13,028 bases of DNA, from positions 4,775 through 17,802 of the forward strand of contig JAHFGR010000006.1 of the NCBI GenBank assembly GCA_023247345.1, written 5' to 3'. The stretch is from Microcaldota archaeon. Lineage in GTDB: Archaea; Micrarchaeota; Micrarchaeia; Anstonellales; Bilamarchaeaceae. Below the pieces are notes generated by a model. It saw only the letters and a list, made by a program, of their open reading frames with translations, did no database searches and was not told the DNA's origin. The position numbers and the translations under genes were made by a program. Of this stretch, positions 1-7,300 are shown piece by piece. Positions within the stretch are counted from its first letter, which is position 1; each line of letters opens with the position of its first letter.

Positions 1-13
1 CTCAATCTGTCAT

Positions 14-1093
14 GTGCTTTCGGCCTTTAATAAGAAAAAAACCTTACCTAAAAATATCAAAAAGATTTTATTAATCAAGTTTTTCGGTTTTGGGAACATT
101 ATAATGGTTTCACCGGTTTTTAGGCAATTAAAAGAAGCCTTTCCAGATGCAGAGATCATATTCCTGACTTTAAAGGCCAATAAGAAACTTGCGAGTGCTT
201 ATAATGCAATAGATAGAGTAATTGATATAGATATTTCGAATCCTATTTTATTACCAGCCAGAATATTAAACACAGTGAATACACTTAGAAAAGAGAAAAT
301 AGATCTAGTTATTGATTTTGAGCAATACTCCAGAACTTCAGCTATAATCTCATTTTTAAGTAATAGGAAGTTTGGGATAGGCTTTGATCTTGAAAAAAAC
401 CCAAGACAGCTTTTATTTGATGAAACAATACCTTGCAACGATTCGGAACACATAGTCATAGAATTCGAAAAGATACTAGCAAAGGTTGGTTTGGAAGAAA
501 GACCTGCGGAAAAAATAAAACTTGAAAAAATAGATTATAAACACGAGGATGTGAAATTCGTAGACAGTTTAATCAAATCAAACAAGAATTTGATTGTTTT
601 GCATGTTGGAAACGGACCGAACGCACCAGAAAAAAGATGGCCAACAGAAAGATTCGTAGAGCTTGCAGAAAGACTGCATAAAAAAGGTATCAAAATTGGC
701 ATAATAGGTTCAAAGCAAGACTTCGCGGAAGTGGAAGCTTTTAAAAATGCGTTTAGCAGAGGGTATTTAGACTTATTTAACAAATTAAGTATACCACAGC
801 TTGCGTATTTCTTAACCAAAGCAAGCGCTTATTTATCTGCTGACACAGGACCAGCGCATCTTGCTGCAGCTATGGAAGTACCTTCTGTAGTACTGTACGG
901 GCCAAGCAATCCTGTTGAGTATGGGGCGTGGGGGGGAAATGTTCATCATATTTATAAAAGGCTCTGGTGTAGTCCCTGTGGATCAAAGATAAACTCTAAT
1001 CAATATCTATGTATAAATAAAGTATATCAAAAATGCATGTTAGATATCTCAGTTGATGAAGTGGAAAAGAAAATTTTAGAAGTTATGAGGTAA
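14..1093 (+). CDS. GT9 family glycosyltransferase (heptosyltransferase-like)
   Basis: Predicted cytoplasmic GT-B fold glycosyltransferase of family 9, the family of LPS heptosyltransferases WaaC/WaaF, which transfer heptose from ADP-heptose. The first Rossmann strand and the loop GFGNIIMVSPVF lie at residues 19-36. The C-terminal donor-binding half has HVGNGPNAPEKRWP at 197-210, IIGSKQD at 230-236 and DTGPAHLAAAMEVP at 277-290. A typical GT9 tail with cysteines CSPC (319-322), C333 and C341 follows. The length of 359 aa fits the family. The position usually held by catalytic Asp in the G-D-x-x-x-T-x-P loop is Asn28 here. The start is a GTG at 14 with no visible ribosome binding site, and the frame stays open to the left edge, so the true start may lie outside the window. 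Three ADP-heptose synthesis genes follow directly, supporting heptose as donor. The acceptor cannot be inferred. Confidence 0.88.
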   Translation: MLSAFNKKKTLPKNIKKILLIKFFGFGNIIMVSPVFRQLKEAFPDAEIIFLTLKANKKLASAYNAIDRVIDIDISNPILLPARILNTVNTLRKEKIDLVIDFEQYSRTSAIISFLSNRKFGIGFDLEKNPRQLLFDETIPCNDSEHIVIEFEKILAKVGLEERPAEKIKLEKIDYKHEDVKFVDSLIKSNKNLIVLHVGNGPNAPEKRWPTERFVELAERLHKKGIKIGIIGSKQDFAEVEAFKNAFSRGYLDLFNKLSIPQLAYFLTKASAYLSADTGPAHLAAAMEVPSVVLYGPSNPVEYGAWGGNVHHIYKRLWCSPCGSKINSNQYLCINKVYQKCMLDISVDEVEKKILEVMR

Positions 1094-1097
1094 GAAG

Positions 1098-1655
1098 ATG
1101 AATGTAAAGGAAAGAATAAGTGAGCATATAGATGCCTGCAAAAAGCTAATGGAAAGCGAGGATAAAAACATTGGTAAAGCTGCAGAAATAATAAAAAACG
1201 CATATAAAAAAGGCGGGAAACTTTTGATATGCGGAAACGGTGGAAGCGCTGCTGATGCGCAACATTTTGCCGGTGAGCTTGTTGGCAGATTCATAAAGGA
1301 AAGGGGGGGATTGCCAGCAATTGCCATAACAACAAACTCATCAAATATTACTGCGATTGGCAATGATTATGGCTTTGAAAAAATCTTTGAGCGGCAGGTT
1401 GAAGCGATTGGCAGAAAAGGAGACGCGCTATTTGTAATATCGACCGGTGGCAATTCTGAAAATGTTGTTCTTGCAGTTAAGAAAGCAAATGAAATTGGAA
1501 TGGAAACAGTTGCATTGCTCGGCAAGGGCGGTGGTAAGGTAAGGGCAATTGCAAAAAATAGTATCATCGTTCCTTCAAATGATACGCAACGCATTCAGGA
1601 AATGCACGTAATGATCATTCATCTGTTATGCGAACTAATCGAGGCAAATTTATGA
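1098..1655 (+). CDS. gmhA: Sedoheptulose-7-phosphate isomerase GmhA
   Basis: Cytoplasmic SIS-domain isomerase converting sedoheptulose 7-phosphate to D-glycero-D-manno-heptose 7-phosphate, the first committed step of ADP-heptose synthesis. The signature GNGGSAADAQHFAGELVGRF spans residues 46-65, with zinc ligands His56 and Glu60. The C-terminal RIQEMHVMIIH at 165-175 supplies Gln167 and His175, spaced like Gln172 and His180 in the E. coli enzyme. STGGNS at 115-120 is the phosphate-binding loop (STSGNS in many homologues). The length of 185 aa is normal. The start follows a Shine-Dalgarno GAGG at 1087-1090, inside the tail of the glycosyltransferase gene, with 7-base spacing. The stop overlaps the next start as ATGA, indicating translational coupling. 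All catalytic residues I can identify are present. Confidence 0.95.
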   Translation: MNVKERISEHIDACKKLMESEDKNIGKAAEIIKNAYKKGGKLLICGNGGSAADAQHFAGELVGRFIKERGGLPAIAITTNSSNITAIGNDYGFEKIFERQVEAIGRKGDALFVISTGGNSENVVLAVKKANEIGMETVALLGKGGGKVRAIAKNSIIVPSNDTQRIQEMHVMIIHLLCELIEANL

Positions 1656-2602
1656 CGATAAAATTCAAAAAAATGAACATTCTTCTAATTGGCGATATTA
1701 TAATCGATCATTACATATATGGAACAGTTGATAGAATATCTCCGGAGGCGCCAGTTCCAGTGCTAAATTGCAAATCAGAAGAAATGTTTTTAGGCGGTGC
1801 AGGAATTGTTTTAACAAATCTTTTACACTTAGGGGCTAGCCCAACCTTAATCTCGGTTGCAGGAAACGATGACGAGGCTAAAAAACTAGAGCGATTGTTT
1901 AAAGATGTTGGAGCTTCGTTTCAAAACATAGTAATGGAAACGGAAAGAAACACGACGATAAAAACGCGCTGCGTAGCCACGTCTCCATTTTGGCAGATGT
2001 TAATGCGATTTGACAAAGAAGTCCACGATCCAATATCAAAGAATACGGAGAAAATAATAATATCAAAAATAAAAGAATCAATTCCAAAGGCAGATCTGGT
2101 TGTTGTATCTGATTATCGCAAAGGACTTATTACGCAAGCTGTACGCGATTCCATTATATCTACTGCAAAAGAATTCAAGAAGACTCTTATTGTTGATAGT
2201 AAAGGGCCAGTTTTAGAATATAAGGGCGCGGATATTGTTGCTCCTAACCGCATTGAGCTCTGTAATGCGTTTAACACAACACCGACAAACGATGACGGAA
2301 TAATATCGCAGCTTGCGCAAAAACTTGCACAGCTTATGCGCTGCAAAGTAGTAGTTAAAAGATCTGAAAAGGGCATATTATGGGTAGAAGACAGAAAACA
2401 AGGTAGCGTTCCAAGCGTTGCTGGAAAAATAGTTAATGTTTCTGGAGCTGGCGACGTATTTATCGCATCGCTTGCACTTGCAACAGCGTCGGATTATAAT
2501 TTAGAACAATCTTCTAAAATCGCGAATTTTGCTGCAAGTATGGCAATAGGAAGAACAAGACCGCACATTACAATTGAGGATTTTAAAGAATTTGAAATTT
2601 AA
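1652..2602 (+). CDS. hldA: D-glycero-beta-D-manno-heptose-7-phosphate kinase (HldA / HldE N-domain type)
   Basis: PfkB/ribokinase-family kinase predicted to phosphorylate heptose 7-phosphate at C1 to the 1,7-bisphosphate. The family signature YIYGTVDRISPEAPVPV is at residues 21-37, closely matching the bacterial HldE kinase domain. SDYRKG is at 153-158, DSKG at 182-185, a nucleotide-side APNRIE at 197-202, and the anion-hole motif SGAGD at 264-268 with catalytic Asp268. I chose the ATG at 1652, not 1628: it forms an ATGA overlap with gmhA and has GAGG at 1641-1644, 7 bases upstream; this gives 316 aa. The usual GGAAN or GGAGN sugar-binding motif reads GGAGI at 48-52, so the expected Asn is Ile. 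It is a stand-alone kinase, whereas bacterial HldE often fuses the kinase to the adenylyltransferase. A different PfkB sugar kinase is possible, but the RISPEAPVPV signature and neighbours argue against it. Confidence 0.9.
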   Translation: MTIKFKKMNILLIGDIIIDHYIYGTVDRISPEAPVPVLNCKSEEMFLGGAGIVLTNLLHLGASPTLISVAGNDDEAKKLERLFKDVGASFQNIVMETERNTTIKTRCVATSPFWQMLMRFDKEVHDPISKNTEKIIISKIKESIPKADLVVVSDYRKGLITQAVRDSIISTAKEFKKTLIVDSKGPVLEYKGADIVAPNRIELCNAFNTTPTNDDGIISQLAQKLAQLMRCKVVVKRSEKGILWVEDRKQGSVPSVAGKIVNVSGAGDVFIASLALATASDYNLEQSSKIANFAASMAIGRTRPHITIEDFKEFEI

Positions 2603-2620
2603 TGAAACTTATGGGATTTT

Positions 2621-3607
2621 ATGCAAAGAGCGATATTCTTAGATAGAGATGGAGTAATTGTAAAAGACAAAGGCTATGTTCACAGGATAGAAGACCTAGA
2701 GATAATAGACGGTGCTGTTAAGGCAATCAAATCATTTAACAATGCTGGTTATCTTGTAATAATAGTTTCTAATCAAGCAGGAATAGCTCGAGGGTATTGT
2801 AGCGAAGAAGATGTGATAAAATTCAATGAAGAGATGGTTAGAAGACTAAATGGACAAGGAGCTCACATAGACGCCGTATATTTTTGTCCTCATCATTTTA
2901 CTGAAGGTAAGATAGAAAAATACAAAAAGAATTGTAATTGCAGAAAACCAAAGGCAGGCATGCTTTTAAATGCTGCAAAAGAACATGGAATTGGTTTGGC
3001 ATATTCCTGGATGATAGGAGATAGAGAATCTGATATAGAGGCTGGAGAAAATGCAGGGTGCAACACGATATTAATTGGAAAAGAGGCTAAAGATCTAAAA
3101 GAGGCTGCAGAGATGGTAGAAAAGGAAGAAAAATTAAAATCAATTCAAGAAATTAAACATATAATAAGTGAAGCTAAGAAAAACAAAAAGCGAATTGTTT
3201 TTACAAATGGCTGCTTTGATATATTGCACCCGGGTCATGTTCATTATTTAAAAGAGGCTAAAAAACGTGGAGACGTACTTATAGTTGGTTTAAATTCTGA
3301 TAAATCTGTAAAGAAAATCAAAGGAGATAACAGACCAATAAACAAAGAACTTGACCGTGCTTATATCCTCGCTGCACTAAGCAATATCGATTACGTATTA
3401 ATATTCGAAGAGGAAACACCAATAAAAGTATTAGAAATAATAAAACCAAATACGCATGTTAAAGGTGGAGATTGGAAGGATAAGAAAATACCAGAACAAG
3501 AAGTGGTTGAAAAAAATGGCGGTAATGTGGTTTTCATTGATTTCCTTCCTGGATATTCGACAACTAAAATAATAGAAAGAATAAATGCCTTGGGCAAGGC
3601 GCAATGA
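2621..3607 (+). CDS. Bifunctional GmhB phosphatase - HldC (RfaE2) adenylyltransferase fusion
   Basis: Two cytoplasmic enzymes in one 328-aa chain, covering the last two steps to ADP-heptose. Residues 1-153 are a GmhB-type HAD phosphatase that removes the C7 phosphate of heptose 1,7-bisphosphate. FLDRDGV is at 6-12 with nucleophile Asp8 and acid/base Asp10; VSNQAGIARG at 49-58; a Cys-X-His...Cys-X-Cys zinc site at Cys89, His91, Cys105 and Cys107; RKPKAGM at 108-114; GDRESD at 133-138. Residues 154-190 are a charged, probably helical linker. Residues 191-328 are a cytidylyltransferase-fold adenylyltransferase: TNGCFDILHPGH at 195-206 with the HxGH motif, LNSDKSVKKIKGDNRPIN at 224-241, KGGDW at 281-285 and GYSTTKII at 311-318, as in the HldE C-terminal domain. 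A weak GGGA-type ribosome binding site precedes the ATG, 18 bases after the kinase stop. The usual fusion partner of this adenylyltransferase is the kinase, so the arrangement is unusual. Confidence 0.93.
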   Translation: MQRAIFLDRDGVIVKDKGYVHRIEDLEIIDGAVKAIKSFNNAGYLVIIVSNQAGIARGYCSEEDVIKFNEEMVRRLNGQGAHIDAVYFCPHHFTEGKIEKYKKNCNCRKPKAGMLLNAAKEHGIGLAYSWMIGDRESDIEAGENAGCNTILIGKEAKDLKEAAEMVEKEEKLKSIQEIKHIISEAKKNKKRIVFTNGCFDILHPGHVHYLKEAKKRGDVLIVGLNSDKSVKKIKGDNRPINKELDRAYILAALSNIDYVLIFEEETPIKVLEIIKPNTHVKGGDWKDKKIPEQEVVEKNGGNVVFIDFLPGYSTTKIIERINALGKAQ

Positions 3608-3677
3608 GCTGTTAACTATAAGTGTTACAATATTATTATCAATCTATAACGAGCAAGATATTATATATAGCTAAAAT

Positions 3678-3733
3678 CCTAAGTTTTCCCTAGGTTTTAT
3701 ACACTACACCTAAGGCTCTGAGGATATTTTTTT
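3678..3733 (+). terminator. Candidate terminator region of the heptose operon
   Basis: Two weak hairpins followed by a T-run lie downstream of the operon. CCTAAGTTTTCCCTAGG at 3678-3694 pairs CCTA with TAGG, flanked by AAAA and TTTT that extend the stem with one bulge (3673-3698). An imperfect CCTAAGG/CTGAGG hairpin at 3709-3723 is followed by seven T at 3727-3733. Archaeal termination relies chiefly on U-rich tracts, which fits the T7 run. No experimental support is visible. Confidence 0.4.
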
Positions 3734-3838
3734 GATTTAGCTCCAAAGGAACGGAGTCTGTACAAATTATGCAAAACTATAGTCTTGTTTATCTGGGTAA
3801 CCTTATTGTGGGATACTACAATGCGAATTTTGATACAA

Positions 3839-3850
3839 ATATTTAAATAT
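3839..3850 (+). promoter_or_regulatory. TATA-like palindrome before the 138-aa gene
   Basis: ATATTTAAATAT is a perfect 12-base palindrome and a good archaeal TATA box. It would start transcription near 3870 and leave a leader of about 15-20 bases, which contains GGTG at 3877-3880, before the ATG at 3888. The remainder of the 280-base gap 3608-3887 contains the candidate terminator and no convincing gene. Confidence 0.5.
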
Positions 3851-3887
3851 AGCAAACGCTCTAATTTTATCTGCGATTGGTGTTTGT

Positions 3888-4304
3888 ATGCCCATGCAGG
3901 CAGAAAACTTCAGAGATAAAAGGATTCGCACAACCAACAGTCTTATTAATGCTTTAAGCACACTCACGCCAGCTAATTTTGCTAATAATTTTGACGGCAT
4001 AGAAGTTTTGTCATCTCTCAAAGCAGATTGGGATGTCGAGAAATACGAAGAAAAAGAGAAGGAAATTCCTGAGCTTATTTATGAAGTGCTAAAAAAAGAT
4101 TCAAATACATTTACAAAATTAGTTAAGCGTGATTATTTTGAAGAAGATGCATGGCTAGTAAGCGTCGAATCTAGAGAAAGCGAAAAGTTAGAAGACAACG
4201 GGCATGAGATCCTAAGTGATTTTAAAAATCAATTTGTCAAGATCCATATACCAAAAATATTTGTTCGAACGCTTTCACTGCCGATGATAGATAGGAATCA
4301 CTAA
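3888..4304 (+). CDS. Hypothetical protein, 138 aa
   Basis: I do not recognise this protein. It is soluble and charged, with no signal peptide or membrane segment. Residues 48-75 are rich in Glu and Lys and probably helical (KYEEKEKEIPELIYEVLKK lies at 52-70). An acidic stretch with aromatic residues follows at 81-105, then a mixed hydrophobic tail at 115-135. It starts at ATG 3888, with an in-frame ATG two codons later as an alternative, and has a TATA-like box upstream. Its stop at 4302-4304 directly abuts the stop of the convergent ATPase gene at 4305-4307. Coding status rests on an intact frame, a promoter-like element and plausible amino-acid composition, so it could still be a chance ORF. 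Confidence 0.55.
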   Translation: MPMQAENFRDKRIRTTNSLINALSTLTPANFANNFDGIEVLSSLKADWDVEKYEEKEKEIPELIYEVLKKDSNTFTKLVKRDYFEEDAWLVSVESRESEKLEDNGHEILSDFKNQFVKIHIPKIFVRTLSLPMIDRNH

Positions 4305-7300
4305 CTATTTTCTCTCTCCGTAAGCTTGTAAGAATGCGCGATACTCGCTTAAAAGATCTTCAGTAATGCTCGGCCTTCGTTTGGATATTATTGCTAACAA
4401 TGTTTCTGTTGTTAGTACTGCGCCTTTGCCTGCTAGTTTTGTTCGCAATGCTTCCATCTTTGCAGATTGGCAAATGCTCGCAATGTCTGCACCGCTAAAT
4501 CCAGGTGTAGTTTCTGCCAAGCGTGAAAGGTCAACACCTTCAGCAAACTTACCAAGATGAATCTTGAACATATCTATTCTGCCTTTCAGATCAGGAGGCG
4601 GGATATAAAATATTTTATCAAATCTTCCAGGCCGCAGTATGGCAGCATCGAGCAAAGCCGGCTTATTCGTAGCCGCAATTACAACCACGCCTTTTAGCTC
4701 TTTCAATCCGTCCATTTCTGTTAAAAACTGGCCAAGAATTTCCGAGCTGCCAACGCTTCGTGCAGGCGCAAATGTTTCAATTTCATCAACGAAAACTATT
4801 GCCGGAGCATTCTCACGCGCCCGGTTAAATGTTTCTTTGATTACTGTAACTGCTTGCGTATATCCTTGTTTCATTAGCTCTGCAGCGCTAAGTGTTTGGA
4901 AGCTTGATTTAAGCTCATTGCTAGCTGCCTTAACTATAAGCGTTTTACCAGTACCCGGTGGTCCAAACAAAAGAATGCCTTTGCTTGGTTTTACCTTAAA
5001 TTCTTTCATCTCTGCCTCATGCAAAAGCGGAAGCTCGATTGTCTCTAGCAATGCCTGCTTTACTTGATCTAGTCCTGCTACGTCCTGCCATTGCGTTGCA
5101 TCCTCTTTTTTCTCTTCTACTTTGCCGCCCACGCGCCTTTCAAAGTCCATCTTAAATTGGTCATAAGCTTCTAAGCTAGCTAAGCTTGTGCTAGGTTTAA
5201 TACTCTGAACTACTGACATCAAATGCTGCATTGAAATTGGAACAACCCGTCCGGCAGTGCTCGCTTCTTTTGCAGCCATTTTTATTGCTTCTTGCGTAAT
5301 ATTTTTTAGATCAGCGCCGCTGAATCGCTCGGTTTTTGCAGCCAGTTTATCAAAATCAATATCGTTCGTAAGCGGTACTTTCCTTAAATGAACTTTTAGA
5401 ATCGCCTTTCTTGCCTCCTTATCTGGCAAGTGCATATAAATTATTTTATCAAATCTTCCAGGTCGCATTAACGCTGCATCGAGTTGGTCTGGAACATTTG
5501 TTGCACCAACAAGCATTACCATTTTCCCGCTTTTCGCGCCGTCCATCTCCTGCAGCATTACGCTTAGTACGCGTGGTGTTACCTCATCTGTGCTATACCC
5601 GCCTCGCTTCTTCCCAATGCTGTCAATTTCATCAAAGAATAAAATAGATGGTGCATTTGCTCGCGCAATTTTAAAAATTTCACTGACATTTTTTTCGCTA
5701 TTATGCGCAAAAATTCCACCAAATCCAGCAACAAAGTTTTGGTGTGGTTCAACTGAAATATCATATACGTATTTTTCGTCTTCAATGCGTTTAATCTCTT
5801 CTACTCGGTCTAGGAAAATGTCATTTTCTATCATTTCTAAAAATTCTAAATCTTCTTCTATTGCGCTATTAGTAAGCATTTCTTTTCCTATCGAGCTTGA
5901 AGCGCTCCATTTTGGTAGATTACCGGCAATAATAGATTTTAAATTTCCAGTTATAGGTATTTGCTCGCTTCTTGCCCATTTAACATTTTTTAAATATTCC
6001 TGAAGTTTATTGTTTCTAGCAGAATCAAAGAATCCAATTTCACTAAATTTATTTAACCAGTTGTGACCCGTGAACATTACTCTAGTCGATATATTTCCAT
6101 TCCATTCTTTTTTCTCATAAACGCTTGCAACTATCCCAAAATACAATAGAGAATACAATAAATCATTAGCTAGTTTTTTACTTACAGTACTAGCTTCGAT
6201 CATTCCTACATTATGTTTATTTTTATAAAAGCTTCCATCTCCGCTAAAATAGCCTCTTAAAAGCGCTTGAATATTTTGTTTACTAAATGTAAATACTATC
6301 TCTGGTATTTTCTTTTTTTCTGCACCATCTTCTAAACCTAAAACGTATCTAAAAAATACATAAAGAGGTCTACAGCCAATATAAATGTCAGCGCCATTTC
6401 CTTTTTTATAAATTGTGACATGTCCAAAAAGCTCTCTACACAATTCTGCAATTTTTTGTGATTCTTTATAAGAAGTGCTTATTCTTACTGTATCCTGTCT
6501 ATTATATGAACCCTCTGCTATCCAGAGCCCAATAAAAGTTGCTAGTTTTTCATCAATTTTTACTATTCCTGGCAGCTGTTTATTTGTGCCTATTCTTATA
6601 TCGCTTTTATTATAACCTGTTTTTGCCTCATCCATTAATTTTAAGAATTTGGAAACTCTTACACCTATGTTTCCATTTATAATTTGGTTTAAGTATCCTC
6701 TATTTTTATATCCCAAGATTTCAGCTACCTTATCCTTTCCAAGTTTTTTAATGGCTAATTTAACGTATTTTTGGATGCCCTTTGCAAACAATCCATAGCC
6801 TTCTTTCCTTAAATATTCTATAAAATCTATTTCTTCAACAGGCTTATCGCTAGGTTTTATTTTATTCGGGATTGCAATGTACGAATTCCCCGGAATCAGT
6901 TTTGATGTTTCTATGCTTTCTATTTTGGTTCCATTTAATGTGAAAAGTGAATGGTCACCCGTTATCCTTATCTTCCTACCAGTTCGTGTTTTTATCTCGT
7001 AAAGAGGTGAAGTACGAATATGTTTTATGTAGTCAGTAATATTTTTGAAATCATTTTTTCCACGTTCATCAAAACACAATACCTTTGCATTTATTTTATC
7101 TTCAACTATCTTATCAATTCTTTCTAATCTTATTTTTCCATTTTCCTCTATAAGTAGTTTCTCTGATCCTGGTAATGACTCGCCAAACCATTGAGATAAA
7201 ATATCGCTTGCTTTGATATAATAAAATCCGTACTTCAGTTCTTTGGCAAGCGCGCGCATAAGCATTGTTTTACCAGTACCCGGTGGTCCAAACAAAAGAA

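Noticed and set aside
930..936. Seven-G run in the glycosyltransferase gene as a frameshift site.
   Set aside because: The frame continues correctly through the run into the conserved GT9 cysteine tail, so no frameshift is needed.
1628..1652. ATG at 1628 as the start of the heptose kinase.
   Set aside because: It would add eight residues overlapping gmhA by 28 bases. The ATG at 1652 has a GAGG ribosome binding site and an ATGA overlap.
3803..4021. A 72-aa minus strand frame opposite the start of the 138-aa gene.
   Set aside because: It has no ribosome binding site and mirrors a + strand frame that has a promoter-like element and more protein-like composition.
4639..5067. A 142-aa + strand frame, and others like it at 5590-6003 and 10502-10858.
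   Set aside because: These lie antisense to strongly supported genes (ATPase, intein, solenoid), and their Ser/Leu-rich composition is typical of shadow frames.
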